Below are positions 18,270 through 26,683 of a stretch of 64,000 bases of DNA, one piece after another. The notes beneath the pieces were generated by a model that was not told the DNA's origin, did no database searches, and saw only the letters and a program-made list of their open reading frames with translations. How positions within the stretch are numbered: position 1 is the stretch's first letter; each line of letters starts with the position of its first letter. Source of the DNA: Neobacillus novalis NBRC 102450 (lineage in GTDB: Bacteria > Bacillota > Bacilli > Bacillales > Cytobacillaceae); assembly GCF_001591805.1 (NCBI RefSeq), contig NZ_BCVP01000007.1:1-64000 (forward strand), given 5' to 3'. The position numbers and the translations under genes are program-made.

Positions 18270-19034
18270 TTACTTTTGTAAGGTTATCATTTTCTTCGAT
18301 TTATTTTCTTCTTGAACATCATCATGACCCGTCGCCACTTCTTTTGGTGCAAAGAGAAAATCGAAAGTAGGATCAGATAACTGCGCATTTTCCTTTGTAC
18401 TAATATCGTCAAATGATTGCTCTTCTTCATCTATTGATGAAAAAACATCGATTTCTTCAAGCCAATCGATATCCACCTTTTCTTCATCTAGCAAACTCTT
18501 AATGTCAGTTGAATGACCAATTTCAGGCTTTAAAACTTCCTTCTGTTCTTCTAAATCATTTTCTAGATCCCGTTCTAATAAAAATGAAATATCCTGATCA
18601 GTATCTGCAAATTGTTCCCTTTCTAGGCTTATACCAAGTTGACTATTTTCTATCACATTTGTGACAGATGGTTGAACTAATTCTAATTCAGTTAATTCTA
18701 GTGACTTATTACTTTTTTCTATGACTACTTTGGAATCGTAAACGGGAATATCAAATTTATTGGTTAGCTCATCTTCAAACGAAGGAATTTCTTTAAAGAT
18801 CAGTTTTCCCAATTGCTTTTCCATAAAGTATGCAGTAAAGAAAATGAGTGCAACCAGCATTATGACGGTTTCCCACAACGGGATAGCTATAACCGCTGCA
18901 AGTCCTCCTAGTGCAAGCACAAAACTAGCCAAAACGATGAATAACTTCCCTTTTACAGTCATTCCTAGAGGTAAAAAGGAAACAATCAAAATAAGAACAA
19001 GCATAGAACTAATGGCCAATATTATCGGTAGCAT
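18270..19034 (-). CDS. Unrecognised membrane protein with acidic cytosolic tail, first gene of pil operon
   Basis: I do not recognise this 254-aa protein. The first ~75 residues form three hydrophobic helices (about 3-23, 30-51, 54-73). The rest (80-254) is hydrophilic, very rich in Glu/Asp, with repeated LEEI/LLDEE-type stretches, and looks like a disordered or coiled cytosolic tail. It begins ATG behind GAGGGAG and is followed 20 nt later by the VanW/G5 gene, making it the promoter-proximal gene of the operon. It could be an assembly or regulatory partner of the pilus. Confidence 0.7.
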   Translation of the reverse strand: MLPIILAISSMLVLILIVSFLPLGMTVKGKLFIVLASFVLALGGLAAVIAIPLWETVIMLVALIFFTAYFMEKQLGKLIFKEIPSFEDELTNKFDIPVYDSKVVIEKSNKSLELTELELVQPSVTNVIENSQLGISLEREQFADTDQDISFLLERDLENDLEEQKEVLKPEIGHSTDIKSLLDEEKVDIDWLEEIDVFSSIDEEEQSFDDISTKENAQLSDPTFDFLFAPKEVATGHDDVQEENKSKKMITLQK

Positions 19035-19090
19035 CCATTCACTCCCTCTCTAATTCGTTCATTTATACTATTAAACTACATTATTTTTAC

Positions 19091-19119
19091 TTTATATTAT
19101 TTTTTGCTCTTTTCTACAA
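19091..19119 (-). promoter_or_regulatory. Candidate promoter of the pil operon
   Basis: Minus strand: TTGTAG (19114-19119), a 17-nt spacer, TATAAA (19091-19096), about 55 nt before the first ATG. The -35 is only a partial match. It lies in the 327-nt divergent gap 19035-19361, which is A+T-rich and otherwise holds no gene I can support. Confidence 0.4.
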
Positions 19120-19302
19120 AAATTAGACAAAATCCTCCTACTAAATATTGTATAATACTATTAAGTAATTTAAAAGAAGATGAACATGAAAATTTGGGAG
19201 ATTCTCTACAATAAAATTGATAACAGCGATAAAATCAGAATTTATTATGTCCTAAACCTAAAACAATGACAAATCTTATTCCCTTACTACACCTTATTTA
19301 GA

Positions 19303-19332
19303 TTGACATTTTTCAATCATTAGAAATTTATT
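19303..19332 (+). promoter_or_regulatory. Weak candidate promoter for the minor pilin cassette
   Basis: A perfect -35 TTGACA lies at 19303-19308, but the best -10 at normal spacing is only TTTATT (19327-19332, 18-nt spacer). A second -10-like TATAAT at 19151-19156 lacks a good -35. Confidence 0.3.
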
Positions 19333-19361
19333 ATATTTTGAAAGAAGGCGAAGAAAAGATT

Positions 19362-19847
19362 ATGTGTAAATTACTAAAAAATCAACAAGGTCTAACTTTA
19401 ATAGAGGTTTTAGTGTCTATCACTCTATTAGGAATAGTCCTGACTACTTTCTTATCTTTCTTTAATCAAGCTTACTCTTATACAAAAAAAAATCAGGATA
19501 AAACTGTGGGAATAAATGTAGCAAGGAATGTTTTATATTATATGGAACAGCAGGATTACAATCGTTTTCAGGCACAATACTTTCCAGGTAAAAATCCTCC
19601 CAAAAAAGTACAACTAACAACTGAAAATTGTAAGGATTCTGCTTTTGAATCCGTAGCAGTTTGCGAAGGGTTCTTTTCATCCACTATCAATAATGTAAAC
19701 TATTCCGCTATCGTAACGTTAACAAGCGATGTTAAATTGGATAATAATCAAGTATCGCATGATTTAACCATGTATTTAACCGGTGTTGAAGTTGAAGTAA
19801 AATGGGGAAATCAAACTGCTACAGTAAGGGGTTTAATAAAAAAATGA
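19362..19847 (+). CDS. Minor type IV pilin (PilV/PilI-like)
   Basis: A 161-aa prepilin. The leader MCKLLKNQQG is cut before LTLIEVLVSITLLGIVL, with Glu at mature position 5. The helix is followed by an ordinary minor-pilin globular part with two cysteines (ENCKDSAFES, AVCEGFF) that could pair. I chose ATG at 19362-19364 because it gives a standard short leader; a TTG at 19338 in the same frame would add eight charged residues. Start and stop overlap the next gene by ATGA, so the three plus-strand genes form one operon. Confidence 0.85.
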   Translation: MCKLLKNQQGLTLIEVLVSITLLGIVLTTFLSFFNQAYSYTKKNQDKTVGINVARNVLYYMEQQDYNRFQAQYFPGKNPPKKVQLTTENCKDSAFESVAVCEGFFSSTINNVNYSAIVTLTSDVKLDNNQVSHDLTMYLTGVEVEVKWGNQTATVRGLIKK

Positions 19848-20467
19848 TGAAGCTAATTTCTTCTAATAGAGGAATGACCCTGGTTGAAGTTTTAGCCACT
19901 CTAGTAATTATGAGCATTTTATCTGGTATCATCTATAGCGTTTTTGTAACAGGCTTAAAGCTCTATCAAAAAATTGGAATCGAAGGCCATTTAAGGGATG
20001 ATGCTGATTATGTAGCAACAATGATTCTTAATGAAATGTACAACAGCCCACCGAATTATATATTACCATATGAAAATAATGATACCGGGGCAAAGGGCAT
20101 CCAAATGGTAAGATACAAGCCAAAAAATGTCGAAGGTTTTATTGTAGAGGATTCTACTGAAATTGAAGATAATACATTAATTTATCAAGAAAACCAAAAA
20201 TTTTTTATTGAGAAACTAAATGAAAAAAATCAATCGATAGAAAAAACAGAAATACAAACAGTAAGAGTTAAAAACACTACCGTTACAGATGGAGTCAATT
20301 CTGAAACTTCTTCCATTTCAATTGGTTCGTGCAGTTTACCAGATTCAAGCGGAAAATGCAGGCATGGCAGAATTTCATTAAATTTAGTCATTGAAGATAG
20401 TAATCAAGGTCCCAATAGTGTCATAAAAACAAAACCCTTAATCTTAAATAGTACATTTGGCTTCTAA
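19844..20467 (+). CDS. Minor type IV pilin (PilW/PilJ-like)
   Basis: A 207-aa prepilin with leader MMKLISSNRG before MTLVEVLATLVIMSILSG; Glu is at mature position 5. Residues beyond 45 resemble PilW-type minor pilins (LRDDADYVATMILNEMYNSP). A late segment has two cysteines (GSCSLPDSSGKCRHG) that may form a small disulphide loop. The start ATG (19844) overlaps the previous stop as ATGA; an upstream in-frame ATG at 19802 would make an atypically long leader and lie inside the previous gene, so I rejected it. Confidence 0.85.
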   Translation: MMKLISSNRGMTLVEVLATLVIMSILSGIIYSVFVTGLKLYQKIGIEGHLRDDADYVATMILNEMYNSPPNYILPYENNDTGAKGIQMVRYKPKNVEGFIVEDSTEIEDNTLIYQENQKFFIEKLNEKNQSIEKTEIQTVRVKNTTVTDGVNSETSSISIGSCSLPDSSGKCRHGRISLNLVIEDSNQGPNSVIKTKPLILNSTFGF

Positions 20468-20480
20468 AAGGAGTGATTAG

Positions 20481-22040
20481 ATGATAAAAAATGAAAAAGG
20501 CTCTACTCTTCTAGTTGTTCTGTTGATGATTTTAGTCTTCACAATATTAGGATTGACAATCTTATCCGCTAGTATTGGTGGGGCTAAACGAACGGAGATT
20601 AGAAAAGAAAGTATTGTCGAAAATCTAGACGCCATAAGAACTCTCAATGAGGCAGCCGCCTACATTAAAAAAACAATTAAACTTGAATATACACCTGAGA
20701 TGTCTATTGAAGACTACAACCAAATGATAACAGATAAAATTCTAAATAATCCATTAGATTATCAAATAACAAATGATAGACCAGATTTAAAGGATTTCAC
20801 AAGAGTACTATTGGTTAGTAGCAAAGCTCCAAACGGTCAAAGTTACAGTCAAACAGTCTATATTACACCGATGCCAAGCTTTCTAAAATATGCGATTGGA
20901 TCACGGGATGTTTTAACCATCAACGGTTCTCTTTATTTAAAAGAAGGAAATATTTATGCGAATAATAAAATTGAAATTAGTAATCAAGCAAGATATGTAT
21001 ATAATAACGTTTCAAAAACAGTGAATACTACCTTTCCTTCAGTATTTAATAAAGACAGTAATTTTCTTTTTCTTGAAAACGAGAATATCAATTTTTGCAA
21101 TAATAAATGCTATGATGGATCAACTAAAAATACTTTTTTACCACTGGAAATAAGTAAGATAAATCAAGTTTTTGATCCAACGGCTCCCACCTATTCAAAG
21201 GAAAATACAGAGTTTGTTGAGGTAGATATTATCAAAACCTTTATTGAAAAGCTGAAAAACAGTGGTATTATTGATCCTAGCCTTAATACCTCCAATATGT
21301 CGAACAAAAAATTATTAGAACTAGTAGCTTCTTCTATAGGTACTTTTAATGAAGGGAATAATGCTGTACAGATTCTCAAATCTTTTAATAAGATTGAAGG
21401 TAACTCATCTGCAAAGAGTTACTTATATAATAGTAATGCCTTTATAGATACAAACAACCTAACCATTGATAAATCAAAATGGCTGGTCATTAATGGAGAT
21501 GCCTATTTTGAAAATATCGGAAATGAAAAAATGAACGTTTCTGCTAATATACTTGTCACTGGTAATGTAAGCATAAAAGGAAAGATTGCTTTTAATTCAA
21601 CCATGTATGTATTGGGCAATACAGAAATCAATAATGTTGATATATCTGGATTAGATTCTGGCGAGCTAATATTAATGACTCAGAGAAACTTAGAAATTGC
21701 CAGATTGAATAAATTTCAGAATCCGGATAGTTCCAATCTTGACCATGTAGATTCCATTAAAGCATTTCTATATACAAATTCAGATGCTGTGGTTTATGCA
21801 ATAGGATCTTATATTAATATTGATGGTGGACTTTTTGCACATGGAAATTTAGAGGTGAATGCGTTTCGTGGAACGGTACCGGGTGCTGACAGTACGGATT
21901 TAACATTTGTATCAAAGAGTGATGAAAAGGCTTCCCGACTAATAATTAAAAATAATAAAAAGCTTTTTATTAATCAAGCACAAGGTCTTCCAAAAGTAGA
22001 TCAACTGGAAGTATTAACTGATTTAATGAAAAAAAACTAA
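20481..22040 (+). CDS. Large PilX-like minor pilin without Glu5
   Basis: A 519-aa protein starting MIKNEKG-STLLVVLLMILVFTILGLTIL, a class III-like leader and helix but with no Glu at mature position 5, as seen in PilX/GspK-type tip subunits. After the helix and a helical region (about 30-90), the second half is beta-rich with GSLYLKEGNIYANNK and GDAYFENIG / GNVSIKGKIAF / GNTEINNVDI strands that look like a beta-helix or polymer-forming fold. The size is far above typical minor pilins. It begins 13 nt after the previous gene, with ribosome site AAGGAGTG. Confidence 0.8.
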   Translation: MIKNEKGSTLLVVLLMILVFTILGLTILSASIGGAKRTEIRKESIVENLDAIRTLNEAAAYIKKTIKLEYTPEMSIEDYNQMITDKILNNPLDYQITNDRPDLKDFTRVLLVSSKAPNGQSYSQTVYITPMPSFLKYAIGSRDVLTINGSLYLKEGNIYANNKIEISNQARYVYNNVSKTVNTTFPSVFNKDSNFLFLENENINFCNNKCYDGSTKNTFLPLEISKINQVFDPTAPTYSKENTEFVEVDIIKTFIEKLKNSGIIDPSLNTSNMSNKKLLELVASSIGTFNEGNNAVQILKSFNKIEGNSSAKSYLYNSNAFIDTNNLTIDKSKWLVINGDAYFENIGNEKMNVSANILVTGNVSIKGKIAFNSTMYVLGNTEINNVDISGLDSGELILMTQRNLEIARLNKFQNPDSSNLDHVDSIKAFLYTNSDAVVYAIGSYINIDGGLFAHGNLEVNAFRGTVPGADSTDLTFVSKSDEKASRLIIKNNKKLFINQAQGLPKVDQLEVLTDLMKKN

Positions 22041-22045
22041 GCTAA

Positions 22046-22080
22046 AGCCGATAAGGAATCATCCTTATCGGCTATTTTAG
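22046..22080. terminator. Bidirectional terminator between minor pilins and ankyrin gene
   Basis: Perfect 12-bp arms 22046-22057 and 22062-22073 with an atca loop. The plus-strand transcript continues ATTTTAG. On the minus strand the 3' side soon enters a T-run (22029-22036). The hairpin overlaps the stop codon of the converging ankyrin gene. Confidence 0.8.
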
Positions 22081-22992
22081 TAACTTGATAATTTCTTCAT
22101 GATTCCAGTGCAAGGCATATTCTAATGCCGTTTTTCCTTCACTACTTTTCAATGATGGATCAGCCCCGTTATTTAGCAACATTTTTACTATGTCTGTATA
22201 TCCATATTCTGCTGCTATAATCAAGGCAGTTTTACCCACGGCATTTTTATCATTAAGCCCTTCTTTACTTTCAAGAAGAAGATTGTCAACGATGTCTTTT
22301 CTTCCATTCATCGCTGCACTGTAGAATATATTATTTCCCTCATTGTCTTTATCTAAATTTTCATTATGATATTGATATAAAAGTTGGACTGCCTCTAAAT
22401 TTCCAGCCTTTGCAGCAATCAATAACGGTGTTTCTTTTGCCTTATTTCTTCCTGTTGGCTCACTTCCAAGACCGATAATATACTTTATTATTTCTGGGTG
22501 ACCTTTCAATGCAGCTATATGTAATGTCGTGTTACCTAATTCATTAGTGGCATTGATGTTATTTAATTTATTCTTGCTTGCGATTTTTAATAATGTCTTA
22601 TAAGAATTTAGTTCCTTTTGATATTCTGGACCTTCTTCAGATACTTGGTAATCATACATATTGGCGACAATTTGCACAAATAAGGGTGTGGAAGATTTAT
22701 CGTTAATTTTGGCACCATTTTCCAATAGAAGAATAGCTGATTCTAGTGAACGATCATTCAACGCTGTTTCAAACGGTGTAAAGCCTTCGTTTGAGATAAA
22801 ATTAAGTGGGTATTTATTTTTGATAAATTTGTTGATTTTATTTGTATCATTATTATCAATCGCACTGATGATATCATTTTGCTTCTCTTCCTCTGATTTT
22901 CCTTGAAACCATCCAGCTTTATTGATGAGCAGAATGGCGAACACGATCACTAATATGATTCCGATAAGAACTAGCCATTTTGTCTTTTTCAC
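22072..22992 (-). CDS. Membrane-anchored ankyrin-repeat protein
   Basis: A 306-aa protein with an N-terminal membrane anchor or uncleaved signal (about 5-24, LVLIGIILVIVFAILLI), then about seven ankyrin repeats from residue ~35 to the end, for example GNTTLHIAALKGHPEIIKY, GKTALIIAAEYGYTDIVKM and GKTALEYALHWNHEEIIKL. The basic N-terminus and orientation suggest the repeats lie outside the membrane. It follows the 1,146-aa secreted-protein gene by 70 nt on the same strand, so the two may be an operon and possible binding partners. No catalytic domain is seen. Confidence 0.8.
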   Translation of the reverse strand: MKKTKWLVLIGIILVIVFAILLINKAGWFQGKSEEEKQNDIISAIDNNDTNKINKFIKNKYPLNFISNEGFTPFETALNDRSLESAILLLENGAKINDKSSTPLFVQIVANMYDYQVSEEGPEYQKELNSYKTLLKIASKNKLNNINATNELGNTTLHIAALKGHPEIIKYIIGLGSEPTGRNKAKETPLLIAAKAGNLEAVQLLYQYHNENLDKDNEGNNIFYSAAMNGRKDIVDNLLLESKEGLNDKNAVGKTALIIAAEYGYTDIVKMLLNNGADPSLKSSEGKTALEYALHWNHEEIIKLLK

Positions 22993-23023
22993 TTTGAGGG
23001 CTCCTTTTTAGGGGTGGAATGCT

Positions 23024-23053
23024 GAGAAGCCATAACAACTGTTATGGCTTCTC
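23024..23053 (-). terminator. Strong hairpin between secreted-protein and ankyrin genes (no U-tract)
   Basis: Perfect 13-bp arms 23024-23036 and 23041-23053 with a 4-nt loop, right after the stop of the large secreted protein. No T-run follows on either strand, so it may act as a transcript stabiliser or weak terminator rather than a full intrinsic terminator. Confidence 0.5.
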
Positions 23054-23062
23054 ACTATTCAA

Positions 23063-26000
23063 TTAATATTTGTCATTATCTCCAGCACCAGTACCTGGTT
23101 CAATAACATTTACCTTTAATATTGCTGAATACGGTTTACCGTTTTCATCTTGAACCGTGATAGTAATACTAGCCTTCCCTATACGTTTCGCTAAAATATT
23201 TCCATTTGAATCAACATCCAGAATATACGTATCGGATGAATCAAGTGTAATTCCATCTTTTATATTCGTTGCATCTCCAGGATGGTATACGAGGAAGTTT
23301 TTAATATTTTTACTATTATCACCCTTGGTAATATCGATTTCAGGTGGGCTTGTCTCAATACCAGTCAATGGAGAGCCAACAACAACTGTGACTGTTGTTT
23401 TTGCTCTGCCGTCATCCGCCGCTGAAATTTCAATAGTAGCTGTACCTGTTGATTTCCCGATGACCTTACCATTTTCTAACATTTGAACGATAGAAGGATT
23501 AAGTGATCTCCAAATTAAATTTTTATTAGTAGCATTCTCAGGCTCTATTTTTACTCCAAAAATAAATTCTTCAAATTTATTTAACTTTTTGAAGCTTGGA
23601 TCAACGATAATTTCGCTAACAAGAATATTATTAACCGTTAATCTAGCACTTTTGCTGATAACATCCCCATTGGAATTTATTCCACTAACCCTTAGTTTCG
23701 TTGTACCAGGTTTAAGAGCTGTAAGTTTAAATTTATCTTTATCAATGGAGGCTAAGCTTGGTTCATCAAGGACAATGGAGAGACCATATTTAGCATCAGC
23801 AGGCGTGATGGTTATTGGCAAGTCCTTCGTGTCCCCAACATTCATCGTGATATCATTTACGAGAATATTTTCAACAGCAATCCTAACTGTAACATATGTG
23901 GAAGCAACTTTTACATTACCAAAGACATCTGTTACTCTAACATTAACGTACCCATCTCCTAAATCCTTTGCAGTAACTACTCCCGAATCTGCGTCAATGG
24001 TAAATATTGAATTATTTGTTACCGACCACTTAATTTCCTTTATTCCAACGTTTTCCGGAAGAACTTTCAAATCAAGGGCAAAGTTTTTTGGCATCCCTTT
24101 ATTTAATACCACATTTTCAGGCATTTGAATACTAGTGACTTCATAATCTGATCGTACTGTAACAGTATTAAATTGAAGTTCTTTCGTACTATTATCAATA
24201 TCCTTATAAGTAAGTTTTGCATTATTAAAGATAAACTGACCTTTGGTTTTTGGAATTACAGAAATCGCAAAATTTACCGGCGAAGCTATATACTTATCAC
24301 CAATCTTTTTATAGGTGATCGAAGCTAGATTGCCAGTGACTGTGTATCCAGTTGATAAATTACCTGTTTTAGTAAAGTCACTTGATAATGGTAATACAAG
24401 CTCAATATTTGGAGGAAATGTTTCGGTATAGGTTACATTTGATAATATTGCATTGGAACCTAACGTTTGCGCAGCGACACCACTTATTTCCTTAGGGTTA
24501 ATAGCATAATTTAGCTTAATATCCTTATTTACAGGAATAATTTCATTTGTCGATGCACTTCTACTTACCTCAAGATTTGCGTTGATCTTGACCATGGCAA
24601 GGTTCAACACTTTTTCTGATTTTGCTCCACTTTTATCTGTCGCTTCAATTCTTAAAATTGCATTTCCACCGTTTGGCATACCATGGTCAATTGATTGAAC
24701 AATTGTAGAGCCATTTGTCACATTATCCTGTGAATACACCTGTTTTTCATTTAAAAAAACCTTTGTTGAAACAAATTTGTCCTTTAAATCAAAATCCTGG
24801 ATATTATAAGACAATTCAATTTTTTGATGTGCAGGAATTTTATCGCCGTTTCCTGGTGTATTGACTGTAATTACAGGAGCGTGATTGGATCCTAAGAAAG
24901 CTCGATACATGGTGTTAACAAATAGTCGTTGTTCGTCATCAGGGAAATTACTATTGGTATGTCCTGTCCCTGAATATGTGATGTTCCCCTTAGAATAAGT
25001 ATAATAGTGATTCCAACTATCGTTTATATCACGACTACTTCCAGTTATATTATACCAAGGTGTAACATCAGAGTCTTCTAAATCTAAGGTATAGTACTGA
25101 TTATGAGTAGTATTTATCGCAATATTTGAGCCCAATTGATAGGGGTATTTTGTTATTAATCCTTCATTAACCTTAATCGTTGTTTTGGAAGTATTGGGCG
25201 CATTTAAGCCAAGATTCGTTTGCGGGGGCTTCTGACCCGTATCATTCATAAAATTAGTTACCCAATTGTTACCTGAATCATATATCGTATCATGTGTGAA
25301 TAATATACTTTGCTTCGTATCTATAAATTTTCTTACTGATCCAACAGCATTCACATTAATAGCCGCTTTGTTGTACTCGTCTTTAAATCCAAAAACAAGC
25401 ATATCGTATTTTCCATTAATGTTTTCATGTGAATATGTAGCATTCGCTTCTGTTTTGCTCTTATTGAATTGTGCCATATCCGTCACATCAATGTTAATTT
25501 GATACTTATCAGTACTTAGATACTTTTGATTCATATTAGTTTCGGTTTTTAGACTACTTCCGTCATTACTTCCACTTTGGACCTGTAGAACATTAACCAC
25601 TACCTGTTGATCTGTAAAATTGATTGTTCCCTTTTGATAATCCTTCAGATTTGTTCCTATATCAGTAACTTCAAGCTTCCAATTTCGAATCCCACTATAG
25701 CCTCTTGGCAATACATAACTAATCGAATCGGTGGTATTCGTTATTTGCTTTTCAAGAACTATTTCTGACGGATCATATCTATCATTGAAATCCGAATCAA
25801 TAAATAAACTAGCAAGCAAATTCTTAGACTGGATATTGGTAAGCATTTTTATAGTAAATTGAAGATTGTCACCTGGCTTATATTCTTGGCTTAATTCTGA
25901 TGGTTTAGCAGTTAAATCAAATCTTGGGCGCAATAAGTACTTATTCCCGTTAATAAAACTGTTTAATGCTGTTGCTGCGTTTGCATGATTGCTAGTATAA

Positions 26001-26503
26001 AATAGCACATTTTCTTTCGCAGAAAACTTACCATTAAATTGTGTCTGAAGGTTTCCACCATTTTTTATACTGGTATTTCCAAGTATAACTGGCTGTCCCT
26101 TATTAATAAAATCTTTTATAATTTCGTCTGCTTTTAACTTAGAAATATCATTCATTATATTCGTTGTGGCATGGGCGGATGTACGGTTATTCCCATTTTC
26201 TGCAAGCAATTGAGGTACAGTCTTAGTAGAGTAGGCACCTCCATCTGGGATCGCTATGATATCATATTTCCCAGCAAGTTCCTCTCTAGAAGCGACAAAT
26301 TTCTTCATCGTTACCGTTTCAACAGAATAATTGTTGTTCCCGCTATCTAATATGGTTTTAGTTAATTTTGAAGAACCAACATCCACAATCTCTAACACTT
26401 TGAGATTAGGTTTTGGTGGAGTATCTGCTTTCACATAGGACGTCTGAATTACAGAACCGAATAAAAGAAATACCACTGAAATTGTTGAAAAAAAACGTTT
26501 CAT
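23063..26503 (-). CDS. Large secreted multidomain protein with Ig-like (BIG_2) repeats
   Basis: A 1,146-aa exported protein with a signal peptide (MKRFFSTISVVFLLFGSVIQTSYVKA). It resembles DUF5057-type proteins: a first Rossmann-like part from ~32 (LKVLEIVDVG... KYDIIAIPDGGAYS) and a second from ~310 (VVNVLQVQSGS... KYDMLVFGFKDEYN), then a cadherin/Ig-like region (about 555-640), a long beta-rich region (about 640-800), and four BIG_2 Ig-like domains (about 805-1135). There is no LPxTG motif and no C-terminal anchor; it ends GTGAGDNDKY. Only the neighbourhood ties it to the pilus: it may be a tip or surface adhesin. The domain name is from memory and needs a profile search. Confidence 0.75.
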   Translation of the reverse strand: MKRFFSTISVVFLLFGSVIQTSYVKADTPPKPNLKVLEIVDVGSSKLTKTILDSGNNNYSVETVTMKKFVASREELAGKYDIIAIPDGGAYSTKTVPQLLAENGNNRTSAHATTNIMNDISKLKADEIIKDFINKGQPVILGNTSIKNGGNLQTQFNGKFSAKENVLFYTSNHANAATALNSFINGNKYLLRPRFDLTAKPSELSQEYKPGDNLQFTIKMLTNIQSKNLLASLFIDSDFNDRYDPSEIVLEKQITNTTDSISYVLPRGYSGIRNWKLEVTDIGTNLKDYQKGTINFTDQQVVVNVLQVQSGSNDGSSLKTETNMNQKYLSTDKYQINIDVTDMAQFNKSKTEANATYSHENINGKYDMLVFGFKDEYNKAAINVNAVGSVRKFIDTKQSILFTHDTIYDSGNNWVTNFMNDTGQKPPQTNLGLNAPNTSKTTIKVNEGLITKYPYQLGSNIAINTTHNQYYTLDLEDSDVTPWYNITGSSRDINDSWNHYYTYSKGNITYSGTGHTNSNFPDDEQRLFVNTMYRAFLGSNHAPVITVNTPGNGDKIPAHQKIELSYNIQDFDLKDKFVSTKVFLNEKQVYSQDNVTNGSTIVQSIDHGMPNGGNAILRIEATDKSGAKSEKVLNLAMVKINANLEVSRSASTNEIIPVNKDIKLNYAINPKEISGVAAQTLGSNAILSNVTYTETFPPNIELVLPLSSDFTKTGNLSTGYTVTGNLASITYKKIGDKYIASPVNFAISVIPKTKGQFIFNNAKLTYKDIDNSTKELQFNTVTVRSDYEVTSIQMPENVVLNKGMPKNFALDLKVLPENVGIKEIKWSVTNNSIFTIDADSGVVTAKDLGDGYVNVRVTDVFGNVKVASTYVTVRIAVENILVNDITMNVGDTKDLPITITPADAKYGLSIVLDEPSLASIDKDKFKLTALKPGTTKLRVSGINSNGDVISKSARLTVNNILVSEIIVDPSFKKLNKFEEFIFGVKIEPENATNKNLIWRSLNPSIVQMLENGKVIGKSTGTATIEISAADDGRAKTTVTVVVGSPLTGIETSPPEIDITKGDNSKNIKNFLVYHPGDATNIKDGITLDSSDTYILDVDSNGNILAKRIGKASITITVQDENGKPYSAILKVNVIEPGTGAGDNDKY

Positions 26504-26642
26504 TTATTATCCCCCCTCTTACTTCCTCATTAATCTATCTTATCTGTCAATTTTCTATGTCTTTTTTACTATTATAGCAAATTTCCTAGCAATAACTACA
26601 GAATAAATTATGAAATTAATATTCTTCCTTATTAAAAAAGGA

Positions 26643-26683
26643 CAATAAAAAGGCAAAAACCCTATTCCAGATTTTTGCCTTTT
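26643..26683 (-). terminator. Terminator after the diguanylate cyclase gene
   Basis: Arms 26648-26659 and 26672-26683 pair over 12 bp (aaaaggcaaaaa / tttttgcctttt); the minus-strand transcript ends in a T-rich run. It overlaps the stop codon. Confidence 0.8.

Noticed and set aside
19338-19361. Upstream TTG start for the first minor pilin
   Set aside because: It would lengthen the leader with charged residues; the ATG at 19362 gives a normal prepilin leader.
23063-26503. Sortase-anchored substrate for the class D sortase
   Set aside because: The C-terminus has no LPxTG-like motif, hydrophobic stretch or basic tail.
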